Below, piece by piece: positions 1 to 8,470 of a DNA stretch of 64,000 nucleotides. The DNA comes from Muriicola sp. Z0-33 (GTDB lineage Bacteria; Bacteroidota; Bacteroidia; Flavobacteriales; Flavobacteriaceae), in assembly GCF_026126425.1 (NCBI RefSeq), contig NZ_JAFMPW010000009.1:62001-126000 (forward strand). Direction: 5' to 3'. Below the pieces are notes generated by a model. The model did not search any database. It saw only the letters and a list, made by a program, of their open reading frames with translations, and was not told the origin of the DNA. Position numbers and translations under genes: made by a program. How positions within the stretch are numbered: position 1 is the stretch's first letter; the number at the start of each line of letters is the position of its first letter.

Positions 1-1296
1 TATTGGGATATGACTACTTTTTCAGCAAAACGGTGGAAAGCATCTTTAATACAAAGTTTTAACGAAAGCAATAAGGAGGAGGGTATAAGTCTTTATATCC
101 ATCTGCCATTTTGTGAAAGTATGTGTACTTTTTGTGGATGCCACAAAAGAATTACAAAGCGGCATGAAGTTGAAATGCCATATATCAATTCTGTACTGAA
201 AGAGTGGAAATTATATTGCGATCTTTTCAGTAGCAGACCAATTATAAAAGAATTGCATCTGGGTGGTGGGACCCCAACATTTTTTTCTCCCGAAAATCTT
301 GAAATACTAATTCATGGAATATTTTACAGGGCTGATAGAGCTGAGGATTATGAGTTCAGTTTTGAGGGCCATCCCAATAACACAAATAAAGATCACCTTC
401 AGGCACTTTACAATGTTGGTTTCAGGAGGGTAAGCTATGGCGTGCAGGATTATAGTGAGAAGGTACAAAAGGCCATTCACAGGATTCAATCCTTTGAGCA
501 GGTAAGTAATGTAACCAATTGGGCACGTGAAATAGGGTACACATCAGTTGGACATGATATTATTTTTGGGCTACCCCATCAAACCTTAAAGGACATTGAG
601 AACACCATCGAGAAAACAAAGATCCTTAAACCCGATCGTTTGGCATTTTATAGTTATGCACATGTTCCCTGGTTAAAGGGCAATGGACAAAGAGGATATA
701 AGGATGAGGATTTACCTAGTGCGCAAGAGAAAAGAAAACAATATGCCCTTGGAAAAGAAATGCTCTCTGAGGCCGGGTATTTTGAAATTGGGATGGACCA
801 CTTTGCAAGGGAAGGCGATAGCTTGTATAAGGCAATGGTTTCAGGTAAATTGCATAGAAATTTTATGGGGTATACCGCCTCAAAAACCAAGCTGATGATT
901 GGCCTGGGAGCCTCTAGCATTAGTGACAGTTGGTATAGTTTTGCGCAAAATGTCAAAGGTTTGGAAGAGTATCAGCATTTAATTGAAAACCAGATTATTC
1001 CTATTTACAAAGGACATATACTAACTGGTGAAGATGAAAAAATTAGAAGGCATATATTAAATTTAATGTGCCACTTTAGAACGTCATGGGATAGCGAAGC
1101 TACCTATTTTCCTGAAATTGACAGGGTGTTAAATAGCCTTAAGGAAATGGAGGCCGACAAGCTGGTAGAAGTTATGCCCAAAGAAATAATAGTCACCGAA
1201 GCTGGTAGACCATTTATAAGAAACATTTGCATGGCATTTGATTTGTTGTTACATAGAAAAGCGCCAAAAACACGCCTTTTTTCTATGACTGTGTAA
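1..1296 (+). CDS. hemN: Oxygen-independent coproporphyrinogen III oxidase HemN, 5' end missing
   Basis: This radical-SAM enzyme decarboxylates coproporphyrinogen III to protoporphyrinogen IX when oxygen is scarce. Counting from the ATG at position 10, the [4Fe-4S] cysteines are C35, C39, C42 and C44 (CESMCTFCGC), the CxxxCxxCxC pattern of true HemN rather than HemW. The GGGTP SAM-binding motif follows near residue 86. I do not think the ATG at 10 is the start. The three codons before it are open and read Y-W-D, which fits the conserved HemN N-terminus that ends in a YTSYP..YWD-like stretch, so about 30-35 residues lie left of the window. The gene is followed after 16 bp by a usp gene, probably in one operon. 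Its place beside nos, cbb3 and fnr genes fits low-oxygen expression, but its promoter is outside the window. Confidence 0.95.
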   Translation, partial: YWDMTTFSAKRWKASLIQSFNESNKEEGISLYIHLPFCESMCTFCGCHKRITKRHEVEMPYINSVLKEWKLYCDLFSSRPIIKELHLGGGTPTFFSPENLEILIHGIFYRADRAEDYEFSFEGHPNNTNKDHLQALYNVGFRRVSYGVQDYSEKVQKAIHRIQSFEQVSNVTNWAREIGYTSVGHDIIFGLPHQTLKDIENTIEKTKILKPDRLAFYSYAHVPWLKGNGQRGYKDEDLPSAQEKRKQYALGKEMLSEAGYFEIGMDHFAREGDSLYKAMVSGKLHRNFMGYTASKTKLMIGLGASSISDSWYSFAQNVKGLEEYQHLIENQIIPIYKGHILTGEDEKIRRHILNLMCHFRTSWDSEATYFPEIDRVLNSLKEMEADKLVEVMPKEIIVTEAGRPFIRNICMAFDLLLHRKAPKTRLFSMTV

Positions 1297-1312
1297 TCTT
1301 AAAATTAAAATT

Positions 1313-2134
1313 ATGAAAACTATTATTGTACCTGTTGACTTCTCAGAACAATCCGAATATGCCATAAAAGTAGCCGCTTCTTTGGCAAAAAAACACAAAG
1401 CAGAACTTTTGGTTTTGCATATGCTGGAACTTAATGAGGCCGTTCTGACCTCTGCTGAAGGCTTGCATATAGAACAAACTGTATTCTTTATTAAACTGGC
1501 GGAAAAGAGATTGACCAATTTCTTAGATAAGCCGTATTTAAAAGACATAAAGATTACTCCGATAATTAAGCACTTTAAGGTTTTTAGCGAGGTAAATGAT
1601 GTAGCTAAAAAACACGGTGCTGATCTAATAGTTATGGGGTCTCATGGCACGGACGGACTAAAAGAAATATTTGTCGGATCTAATGCAGAGAAGGTAGTTC
1701 GTCATGCCGATGTTCCCGTTCTGGTTATTAAAAAGGAAATTGAAGACTTTAATGTAGAAAATTTTGTTTTCGCCTCTGATTTCAGAGAAGAAGGCTTGGT
1801 GGCGTTCCAAAAGGCATTAGATTTTGCCGACACCTTATCTGCAAAACTGCACCTGGTCTATGTAAATACACCTGGGGAAGATTTTCTAAGTCACCAGGAT
1901 ATATACAAAAAGGTTACTGATTTCTTACAGAAGTCCGGAGCCGGGAAAGAAGTTGAAATCTATAACGATTACAGTGTGGAGCGCGGAGTGCTTAATTTTA
2001 GCGAGAGTATCGGAGCAGACGCAATAGGGATACCAACACACGGAAGAAGAGGCCTGGCGCATTTCTTCATGGGAAGTATTGGTGAAGATATTGCCAACCA
2101 TTCAAAAATTCCCGTTATAACATTTAGGATTTGA
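1313..2134 (+). CDS. Universal stress protein, two tandem UspA domains
   Basis: This 273-residue cytoplasmic protein has two UspA folds, roughly residues 1-142 and 149-273. The first opens with MKTIIVPVDFS and carries a complete ATP-binding motif G-x2-G-x9-G-S (GSHG, nine residues, GS) near residues 109-124. In the second domain the same region reads PTHG-x9-GS, so the first glycine is lost and nucleotide binding there is less certain. It starts 16 bp after hemN and ends just before a terminator-like hairpin, so hemN-usp is probably one transcript. Tandem Usp proteins are common in Bacteroidetes and often accompany low-oxygen genes. The precise role is unknown. Confidence 0.9.
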   Translation: MKTIIVPVDFSEQSEYAIKVAASLAKKHKAELLVLHMLELNEAVLTSAEGLHIEQTVFFIKLAEKRLTNFLDKPYLKDIKITPIIKHFKVFSEVNDVAKKHGADLIVMGSHGTDGLKEIFVGSNAEKVVRHADVPVLVIKKEIEDFNVENFVFASDFREEGLVAFQKALDFADTLSAKLHLVYVNTPGEDFLSHQDIYKKVTDFLQKSGAGKEVEIYNDYSVERGVLNFSESIGADAIGIPTHGRRGLAHFFMGSIGEDIANHSKIPVITFRI

Positions 2135-2163
2135 TTGAGTGATATATATAGTTGATGAATGAG

Positions 2164-2191
2164 AAGGGGAGTCTGTGGGGGCTCCCTTTTT
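2164..2191 (+). terminator. Rho-independent terminator after the hemN-usp unit
   Basis: An 8-bp stem (arms 2164-2171 and 2182-2189, core GGGGAG/CTCCCT with one G-U pair) is followed directly by a T run. It lies 29 bp after the usp stop. The reverse strand lacks a T run, so it serves the plus strand only. Confidence 0.75.
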
Positions 2192-2216
2192 ATTTAAAGT
2201 ATTGACATACATTAAT

Positions 2217-3620
2217 TTAAACAAGTTGCATAGTAACCGGATCCCAATTGACAATCTTCTCGTTAAAATAACTTTCATTAGCCAATAGCGCAGCACCTGC
2301 TGCCCGTAATCCAAATGTGGGGTCCTGTACAATAGTACCATTGCCCCGAATTGCCTCGAAGAAATTAAAAAAATGGTCATAATGCCCGCCTTTATAATCA
2401 CGGGGCGCTTCCCATATGGTCTGCCCGGTGTTTAAGGATGTTGCTCTGGATGTGGTATTTTTAACGGCATATTCTTTCCTGATTTTCTCCTGGGTAGCTT
2501 CGGTATAGGCAACCATGGAATAACCTCCCGGAGTCATTCCCAATTTTGAACGGGTTAGTTGAACCCTATTCTGACTCACCTCCATTTCACCTTCGGTACC
2601 AATTATTTTAAATCCACCACCTCCGCCATTTCCTGCAATAAAGTTTATTCTGAAGACGGCATTAAAGGCTGCATGAGTTGCTGTTTGAGGATAATCATAA
2701 AGGGTGAGAGAAACATCCGGAACATCCCGACCGTCTTTCCAATAACGCAGTCCTCCTGTTGCCAATGCCTTATTTGGCCCCTTTGAACTCAGCACAAAAT
2801 TTAAGGTAGAAAATGCGTGAACGAAAAGATCGCCGGCAACTCCAGTTCCGTAATCCTGATAATTTCTCCATCTGAAAAATCGTTTCAATTCAAAAGGTAC
2901 TTTTGAGGCGTTTCCCAAAAAAGTGTCAAAATCTACCGTAGACGGATTAGCATCCGGAGGGATAGGATATTGCCAGGCCCCATCGGATGAATAGCGATCG
3001 TTATACATGTCTAGCATAACAATTTCGCCAATGGCACCATCATTATACAATTGTTTTGCTTTCTCATTACCCAGGGAAGACATTCCCTGGCTACCTACCT
3101 GGCATACTACAGCTGTTTGCTTTTGAGTTTTAATTATTTCATGGCCTTCATCAAATTTTTGGACCATCGGTTTTTCGCAATACACGGCCTTGCCGGCATT
3201 AAGGGCATCAATTGTAATTTTTTTATGCCAATGATCCGGGGTGGCAACAATAACGGCATCGATATCTTTTCTTTGAAGTAGTTCCCGGTAATCCCTGGTG
3301 GTGTATATATCATCTCCCCAGAGTTCCTTCGCTCTGTCTAATCTTCCTTCATAAAGATCACAAACAGCAACCAGTTGTACCCCGTTTACTCCTAGCGCAG
3401 CCCTGGTATCGTAAATACCCTGAATTCCTGAGCCGATGAGCCCCAGTTGAATCTGATCGTTATGCGCATATTCTTTTTGATGATATGTTTTATGCAGTAG
3501 TAGTTTTTGAGAGTAGGAACCTGCTAAAATTTCAGGAGCTGCACTCATTGCGGCGGTTCCCAGGGTGGCTCTTTTAATGAAAGACCTTCTGGATGAATTT
3601 TTATTCATAATCGGAAGCAA
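2217..3620 (-). CDS. Gfo/Idh/MocA family oxidoreductase, exported (Tat-type signal)
   Basis: This 467-residue NAD(P)-dependent dehydrogenase-like protein has a twin-arginine leader (SSRRSFIKR, residues 9-17, then a small hydrophobic stretch), so it probably folds in the cytoplasm and is exported. The Rossmann motif GSGIQG is at residues 63-68 and the family EKP motif (YCEKPM) near residues 147-151, which carries the usual catalytic lysine. Exported family members in Bacteroidetes usually act on sugars or sugar acids, but nothing nearby fixes the substrate. The gene stands alone, convergent with usp and upstream of the co-directional Rrf2 gene. An alternative start is Met5 (position 3608). Confidence 0.88.
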   Translation of the reverse strand: MLPIMNKNSSRRSFIKRATLGTAAMSAAPEILAGSYSQKLLLHKTYHQKEYAHNDQIQLGLIGSGIQGIYDTRAALGVNGVQLVAVCDLYEGRLDRAKELWGDDIYTTRDYRELLQRKDIDAVIVATPDHWHKKITIDALNAGKAVYCEKPMVQKFDEGHEIIKTQKQTAVVCQVGSQGMSSLGNEKAKQLYNDGAIGEIVMLDMYNDRYSSDGAWQYPIPPDANPSTVDFDTFLGNASKVPFELKRFFRWRNYQDYGTGVAGDLFVHAFSTLNFVLSSKGPNKALATGGLRYWKDGRDVPDVSLTLYDYPQTATHAAFNAVFRINFIAGNGGGGGFKIIGTEGEMEVSQNRVQLTRSKLGMTPGGYSMVAYTEATQEKIRKEYAVKNTTSRATSLNTGQTIWEAPRDYKGGHYDHFFNFFEAIRGNGTIVQDPTFGLRAAGAALLANESYFNEKIVNWDPVTMQLV

Positions 3621-3679
3621 TAGTTATGGTAAATAAAAGCTATCAAGTTACGGCTTTTGATATAGCTGACAAAGTAACA

Positions 3680-4111
3680 TCAGAGAGGTAAGAATGCCTT
3701 CTTGTCACCTAGATTTTCAGATAATTCGCGAATTGAAGTAGATTCAAGGCTTTTTATCATTTTTGAACGCGAACTACTAACAGCATGGTGCAGAGGACAG
3801 GGTTTATCCTTGCTGCAATCTTTTAGGCTGAGCAGACAGGACTCTAGCTTATTCTTACCGTCTATGACACCAACAATATCCATAACAAACAAATCTTTAT
3901 TCAGTTCACTTAGATAGAAACCACCTTTAGGGCCACGTGTAGAGGAAACTATGCGATGTCGGGATAAATCCTGGAGTAACTTGGAAAGGTAAGCCTTTGG
4001 TACGTTGATGGGCTTGCAGATATCCTTTACCATCAATTTATTGTCTTCACTGGCGTGAAGTGCCAGGTATAGAACAGCCTTAATAGCATATTTTGAGGAG
4101 TTTGAGAACAT
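3680..4111 (-). CDS. Rrf2 family transcriptional regulator, NsrR/IscR-like
   Basis: This 143-residue winged-helix regulator (FSNSSKYAIKAVLYLA...) has the Rrf2 helix-turn-helix at about residues 22-60. A cysteine trio is spaced C-x6-C-x5-C (C-LLSLKD-C-SKDKP-C), the region where IscR, NsrR and RsrR bind an Fe-S cluster, so an NO- or redox-sensing cluster is plausible. I chose the ATG at 4111 because a perfect -7 element (TATATTTG on the minus strand, 4130-4137) would place the transcript start downstream of the longer ORF start at 4141. The gene is divergent from the nos operon. By position it is the likely regulator of nos and of itself, acting through the AAGATA/TATCTT dyad at 4146-4161. Confidence 0.87.
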   Translation of the reverse strand: MFSNSSKYAIKAVLYLALHASEDNKLMVKDICKPINVPKAYLSKLLQDLSRHRIVSSTRGPKGGFYLSELNKDLFVMDIVGVIDGKNKLESCLLSLKDCSKDKPCPLHHAVSSSRSKMIKSLESTSIRELSENLGDKKAFLPL

Positions 4112-4129
4112 AAAAATGAATTGATAATA

Positions 4130-4137
4130 CAAATATA
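4130..4137 (-). promoter_or_regulatory. -7 promoter element of the Rrf2 gene
   Basis: On the minus strand this reads TATATTTG, an exact match to the Bacteroidetes TAnnTTTG element. It is 18 bp upstream of the chosen ATG. I see no TTTG at the -33 position. Confidence 0.6.
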
Positions 4138-4145
4138 ACAATAAA

Positions 4146-4161
4146 AAGATATTTTTATCTT
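4146..4161. promoter_or_regulatory. AAGATA-N4-TATCTT dyad, candidate Rrf2/NsrR-type operator
   Basis: This is a perfect inverted repeat with 6-bp arms (AAGATA, TATCTT) around TTTT. The arms resemble the AAGAT.../...ATCTT half-sites known for NsrR. It lies just upstream of the Rrf2 -7 element, where a bound protein would block that promoter, and next to the Fnr-type dyad of the nos promoter. Confidence 0.5.
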
Positions 4162-4165
4162 AAAT

Positions 4166-4209
4166 ATGACAATAGTCATGTTTTTTCTATGACTTCGCAA
4201 CTACTTTTG
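4166..4209 (+). promoter_or_regulatory. nos operon promoter with Fnr-type dyad
   Basis: The perfect dyad ATGAC-AATA-GTCAT is at 4166-4179. After 22 bp comes TACTTTTG (4202-4209), an exact TAnnTTTG element. If transcription starts about 5 bp after the element, the dyad is centred near -41.5, the class II activator position. There is no TTTG at -33, as expected for an activator-dependent promoter. The first gene starts at 4236. The same layout recurs at 23907-23950, 26403-26446 and 27220-27263. Confidence 0.75.
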
Positions 4210-4235
4210 AGCCATAATCTTAACATCTATAAATT

Positions 4236-4742
4236 ATGAAATTCGTTTTCAGAAGTGCTCTATTACTCCTCTCTTTAATTGTATTGAGTTGTGGTGGAAA
4301 AGAAGAAAAGAAAAAGGAAGGGTTTAGCGTCGAAAGGCAGAAATCCCAGACAGAGCAGCCTAAATCAGAAACAGAAGCTCCTACTACTAAAGCCTCTGAA
4401 AGAATAGAACTTAACAATAAAGGGGTAGGCCCAATTACAGATTTGACATTGAATGATGAAATAGACCAGGAAATGGCAACTATGGGAGAAGGGATATATA
4501 ATCAAATGTGTCTCGCATGCCATAGAGTAGGAAAGAAATTCATTGGTCCGGCACCCGATAAAATATTAGAAAGACGTAGCCCGGAATGGGTTATGAACAT
4601 GATCCTGAATCCGGAAGGAATGGTCAAGGAAGATCCTCTTGCCAAAGACCTCCTGATAGAATTTAATGGTTCTCCAATGGCCAACCAGGGTCTGACAGAA
4701 GAGCAGGCCAGAGCCGTTTTAGAATATTTCCGAACACTTTAA
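4236..4742 (+). CDS. Lipid-anchored monohaem cytochrome c of the nos cluster
   Basis: This 168-residue lipoprotein has a short signal peptide ending in LSC (acylated Cys19), then a charged linker rich in K, E and Q up to about residue 75, then a cytochrome c domain. The haem motif is CLACH (C92, C95, H96) and Met148 (in SPMANQ) is the probable sixth ligand. It is the first gene of the nos operon, so it probably donates electrons to NosZ from the outer face of the inner membrane. This is inferred from position; I did not identify the donor-acceptor pair directly. Confidence 0.88.
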   Translation: MKFVFRSALLLLSLIVLSCGGKEEKKKEGFSVERQKSQTEQPKSETEAPTTKASERIELNNKGVGPITDLTLNDEIDQEMATMGEGIYNQMCLACHRVGKKFIGPAPDKILERRSPEWVMNMILNPEGMVKEDPLAKDLLIEFNGSPMANQGLTEEQARAVLEYFRTL

Positions 4743-4753
4743 ACCAACAAATA

Positions 4754-5338
4754 ATGAAAACAGACACTAGACTTAAGCTGCTACCAGCTTTAATTATTTT
4801 GCTCTTCGTTTTAGTTGCATGTAAAAATGATGCTAAAACGACAGGTACCGACTCCGTTTCAGAACCTCAGGCGACGGAACAAACTAAAAAACAAGGGCAG
4901 GCTTTCCTTAAAGACGATGAGTCTACGCCCAATGTTTTAGACATTGCAATTGGATCTGCGGACCATTCAACACTTGTTGCTGCAGTGCAAGCTGCGGAAT
5001 TAGAGAATGTTTTGGTCAATGCAGGGCCCCTTATGGTTTTTGCGCCGACAAACGCTGCTTTTGATGCACTTCCTGAAGGCACCGTGGAAAATTTACTTAA
5101 ACCAGAGAATAAGGATGCCCTATCCAACATTCTAAAACACCATGTTACGCCAGGTAAATATGATAAGGAATTTCTAAAGAAATTTAAAAAATTAGGCCAG
5201 GCAAATGATCAGAGCACGACAGTAGAAGTAAAAGGAGATGATGTCTACGTTGGCGGAGCCAAGATCCTTGCAAGTGTGCCTGCTGGTAATGGAATTGTTC
5301 ATGTTGTAGACAAAGTGATATTACCTCCATCTAATTAA
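4754..5338 (+). CDS. Fasciclin (FAS1) domain lipoprotein
   Basis: This 194-residue protein has a lipobox (VLVAC, Cys23), a Thr/Glu/Gln-rich linker and one FAS1 domain at about residues 58-192. The conserved FAS1 segments are visible: VFAPTNAAFDALP near residue 95 and the terminal block ...GIVHVVDKVILPP. It sits 11 bp after the cytochrome gene and 23 bp before nosZ. FAS1 lipoproteins are often found next to nosZ in Bacteroidetes. The function there is not established; a scaffold or an accessory role in NosZ assembly is possible. Confidence 0.88.
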   Translation: MKTDTRLKLLPALIILLFVLVACKNDAKTTGTDSVSEPQATEQTKKQGQAFLKDDESTPNVLDIAIGSADHSTLVAAVQAAELENVLVNAGPLMVFAPTNAAFDALPEGTVENLLKPENKDALSNILKHHVTPGKYDKEFLKKFKKLGQANDQSTTVEVKGDDVYVGGAKILASVPAGNGIVHVVDKVILPPSN

Positions 5339-5361
5339 TAACAACTAGAAAATTTATAAAA

Positions 5362-7323
5362 ATGATGAAAAAATTTAGTCTTTTATTAACCGGTATTTTG
5401 GGTTTTGCCCTGGTAATGACCAGTTGCAATAACCAGGGAAAAGGCACTTCAAATGGTGCGTTAACTTCCAATGCCGCTGAACGTGTCTATGTGGCCCCTG
5501 GAGAGCACGATGAGTTTTATGCCTTTATTTCTGGTGGCTTCAGTGGACAGTTATCTGTATACGGATTGCCATCTGGACGACTTTTCAAAGTGATTCCTGT
5601 TTTTTCACAGGATGCTGAAAAGGCATGGGGCTATAACGAAGAAACAAAACCTATGCTTAATACCTCACATGGTTTTGTGCCATGGGATGATTCGCATCAC
5701 CCGGACATTTCACAAACCAATGGAGAATTGGATGGTAGATATGTATTTATCAATGGGAACAATACTCCCAGGATTGCTAAAGTAGATCTAAGTGTTTTTG
5801 AAACTACTGAGATCATTGAAATCCCCAATAGTGGGGGGAACCATAGTTCTTCCTTTGTTACGGAAAATACAGAGTATGTGGTGGCCGGCACAAGGTTTTC
5901 AGTGCCAGTTCCTCAAAGAGATATGCCAATTAAGGATTACAAAGGTAATTTCAAGGGAGCCCTTACATTTATAAGTGTGGCACCTGAAAATGGCAGAATG
6001 GACATTAAATTTCAGTTGATGATGCCTGGGTTCGATTATGACCTTGCACACCCTGGTAGGGGTGATTCTCACGGCTGGTTCTTTTTTACCACTTACAATA
6101 CGGAAGAGGCCAGTTCTCTGCTAGAAGTAAATGCATCGCAGAATGATAAAGACTTTATTGCTGCCGTGAACTGGAAGAAAATAGAAGAATATGTCAATGG
6201 CGGCGGAGGCAAAAAAATGGCTACAAATTATGCGCATAACGTATATGATGAGAGCACACATACTGCCACTTCAACTATGAAGAAAGAAGTTCTTGTGGTA
6301 GATCCACTAGAGGTTCCTGGTGCCGTGTATTTCCTTCCTACACCTAAATCTCCTCACGGTTGTGATGTAGATACTACCGGAGAATATATTGTTGGTAACG
6401 GAAAACTTTCTGCAGATCTGACTGTACACTCGTTCTCCAAAATGCTTGCAGCTATCGAGGCAGAGAAATTTGACGGAGATGCTTATGGCATCCCTATCCT
6501 GAATTTTGAAGATGTTTTAGCTGGAACGGTTAAAAGTGGAGGCTTGGGGCCATTACACACAGAATTTGATGGCGAAGGTAACGCCTATACTACATTCTTC
6601 ATTTCTTCGGAAGTGGTGAAATGGAAGGTAGGTACCTGGGAAGTTGTAGACAGGCAACCTTGTTATTATTCCGTAGGTCACCTTATGATACCCGGAGGGA
6701 ATTCCAGAAAACCATTTGGTAAATATGTGCTGGCGATGAATAAAATTACTAAAGACCGCTATCTGCCAACCGGTCCGGAAGTAACACAATCTGCTCAGTT
6801 ATACGATATATCCGGAGAAAAAATGGAGCTGCTGCTCGATTTCCCAACGGTAGGTGAACCACACTACGCCGCAGGGATAGCAGCAGATATTGTAAAGGCA
6901 AGATCTAAAAAGATATATAATCTTTCAGAGAATGAGCATAAATATGGTATCCAGACAGATGCAGATGTACGAGTAGAACGAAATGGCAAAGAAGTACATA
7001 TCTACATGTCTATGATTCGAAGCCACTTTAACCCGGATAATATTGAAGGTATTAAAGTGGGGGATAAAGTGTATTTCCACGTCACCAACTTGGAACAAGA
7101 TTATGATGTTCCCCATGGGGTAAGTGTTTTGGGTGCCAATACAGCAGAGCTTCTTATTATGCCGGGGCAAACGGAAAGCTTTGTTTGGGAACCTAAACAG
7201 GTAGGTGTCTGGCCATTTTATTGTACAGATTTTTGTTCGGCACTTCACCAGGAAATGCAGGGGTATATAAGAGTTTCCCCTGAAAACTCGAACTTAGACC
7301 TGTCCTGGTCTTTGGGTGAGTAA
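5362..7323 (+). CDS. nosZ: Nitrous-oxide reductase NosZ, Sec-exported (clade II type)
   Basis: This 653-residue enzyme reduces N2O to N2 in the periplasm. The N-terminal leader ends in MTSC (Cys22) and has lysines but no twin arginine, so export is by Sec and the protein is probably lipid-anchored; this marks the clade II or atypical lineage. The beta-propeller holds the histidine-rich CuZ motifs (DSHHPD, LAHPGRGDSHG, SPHGCD, LGPLHTEFDG, GEPHYAAG). The C-terminal cupredoxin domain has the CuA ligands C621, C625, H629 and M632 (CTDFCSALHQEM). Nothing essential looks lost. A hairpin after the stop could lower transcription of the downstream accessory genes. Confidence 0.97.
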   Translation: MMKKFSLLLTGILGFALVMTSCNNQGKGTSNGALTSNAAERVYVAPGEHDEFYAFISGGFSGQLSVYGLPSGRLFKVIPVFSQDAEKAWGYNEETKPMLNTSHGFVPWDDSHHPDISQTNGELDGRYVFINGNNTPRIAKVDLSVFETTEIIEIPNSGGNHSSSFVTENTEYVVAGTRFSVPVPQRDMPIKDYKGNFKGALTFISVAPENGRMDIKFQLMMPGFDYDLAHPGRGDSHGWFFFTTYNTEEASSLLEVNASQNDKDFIAAVNWKKIEEYVNGGGGKKMATNYAHNVYDESTHTATSTMKKEVLVVDPLEVPGAVYFLPTPKSPHGCDVDTTGEYIVGNGKLSADLTVHSFSKMLAAIEAEKFDGDAYGIPILNFEDVLAGTVKSGGLGPLHTEFDGEGNAYTTFFISSEVVKWKVGTWEVVDRQPCYYSVGHLMIPGGNSRKPFGKYVLAMNKITKDRYLPTGPEVTQSAQLYDISGEKMELLLDFPTVGEPHYAAGIAADIVKARSKKIYNLSENEHKYGIQTDADVRVERNGKEVHIYMSMIRSHFNPDNIEGIKVGDKVYFHVTNLEQDYDVPHGVSVLGANTAELLIMPGQTESFVWEPKQVGVWPFYCTDFCSALHQEMQGYIRVSPENSNLDLSWSLGE

Positions 7324-7352
7324 ATACTCTTAGAAATTCTTTTTTTCAAACT

Positions 7353-7392
7353 AAAAGCGGGTAGCTAACACTAACCCTATCCGCTTTTCTTT
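7353..7392 (+). terminator. Hairpin between nosZ and its accessory genes
   Basis: A 12-bp stem (arms 7353-7364 and 7377-7388, outer part AAAAGCGG/CCGCTTTT, one G-U pair) with a 12-nt loop is followed by a T-rich tract. It lies 29 bp after nosZ and 19 bp before the next gene. It probably acts as a partial terminator or a 3' mRNA stabiliser. Confidence 0.65.
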
Positions 7393-7407
7393 TAATCCTT
7401 TTACATT

Positions 7408-8019
7408 ATGAATAAGTCGAAGATACTAATGTTCCTTGCGGCATTACTGCCACTGCTTTTGTTTGTTTTTCCTTTGTGGAAGATTACACTAGAAGCACCA
7501 CAGTACCCAACTCCGCTGGGGATGTACATTCATATTAATGATTTTTCGGATGCAAATCCACATGATATAAAAAACATCAATTTGATGAATCACTATGTTG
7601 GGATGAAGTATATTCCTGACGCAATTCCGGAATTTAAAATATTTCCTCTTGGTATCATTATTACGACCGTTTTAGGATTGATAATTGCATTTTATGGGAA
7701 TCACAAATGGTACCTGTATTGGTTTATAATGATGGTTTTGGTTAGCGCTGCCGGCTTGTATGATTTTTATTTGTGGGAGCACGACTATGGCTATGATCTG
7801 GATCCAAAAGCAATCATGAAATTCACCAATCCGGATGGCTCTGTGATGGGTTTTCAACCGCCCTTATTTGGCTCTAAGGACATCCTGAACTTCACGGCAC
7901 ATTCTTATCCCCAGTTGGGAGCCTATTGCCTTGGTCTTGGTATGGCAGTTTCTTTTGTGGCATACTTGCTAGGGCGTAGAGAGAAAAAAAATCAAGTTCT
8001 GAGACATGAAGCATCTTAA
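7408..8019 (+). CDS. Four-helix membrane protein of the nos cluster
   Basis: This 203-residue protein has four likely membrane helices, at about residues 6-24, 79-97, 102-121 and 170-190. A conserved-looking loop follows helix 1 (PQYPTPLGMYIHIND) and another lies before helix 4 with HSYPQLGAYC. Proteins of this type sit just after nosZ in clade II clusters and are sometimes called NosB-like. I cannot confirm the name from sequence alone, so I give no symbol. The 3' end overlaps the nosL start by 14 bp, so the two are translationally coupled. A role in NosZ maturation or electron supply is inferred from position only. Confidence 0.75.
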   Translation: MNKSKILMFLAALLPLLLFVFPLWKITLEAPQYPTPLGMYIHINDFSDANPHDIKNINLMNHYVGMKYIPDAIPEFKIFPLGIIITTVLGLIIAFYGNHKWYLYWFIMMVLVSAAGLYDFYLWEHDYGYDLDPKAIMKFTNPDGSVMGFQPPLFGSKDILNFTAHSYPQLGAYCLGLGMAVSFVAYLLGRREKKNQVLRHEAS

Positions 8020-8458
8020 AAAAATACCGCCCTTTTATTTCCTGATATTAATTGGATTGCTGGTATCCTGTAAAGTAAGCCCCCAACCCATTACCTATGG
8101 TTCTGATGGTTGTCATTTTTGTAGTATGACAATAGTAGACCGTCAGCATGCAGCAGAACTAGTGACAGAAAAAGGTAAGGTATTTAAATTTGATGCTGTA
8201 GAATGCATGCTGAACCATTTAAAGGATGTTGATAACACCACTATAGCCATGTTTTTGGTTAATGATTATGACGCCCCCGGAGAATTAGTAGATGCAGCTG
8301 AGGCGAATTATTTAATATGCGATGAAATACCAAGTCCGATGGGCGAATACCTGACGGCATTTGGCACAAAAGAAGGTGTTGAAAAAGCCTTTAAGGAGAA
8401 TGGCGGAGAAACATTTACCTGGCCAGAATTAAAACTAAGATTTGAAGTTACCGATTAA
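8006..8458 (+). CDS. nosL: NosL copper chaperone lipoprotein
   Basis: This 150-residue protein has a lipoprotein signal ending in LVSC (Cys22) and the NosL motif GCHFCSM, followed by a block (FKFDAVECM) typical of the family. NosL binds Cu(I) in the periplasm and delivers it for assembly of the NosZ CuZ centre. It overlaps the upstream membrane-protein gene by 14 bp and is followed after 12 bp by a flavin-binding protein gene. The conserved IPSPMG segment near residue 110 is intact, unlike in the second copy at 9256. Confidence 0.93.
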   Translation: MKHLKKIPPFYFLILIGLLVSCKVSPQPITYGSDGCHFCSMTIVDRQHAAELVTEKGKVFKFDAVECMLNHLKDVDNTTIAMFLVNDYDAPGELVDAAEANYLICDEIPSPMGEYLTAFGTKEGVEKAFKENGGETFTWPELKLRFEVTD

Positions 8459-8470
8459 ATAAAGACTAAG

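Noticed and set aside
10-12. ATG at position 10 as the true hemN start
   Set aside because: The frame is open to the window edge and the three codons before it fit the conserved HemN N-terminus, so the gene is cut by the edge.
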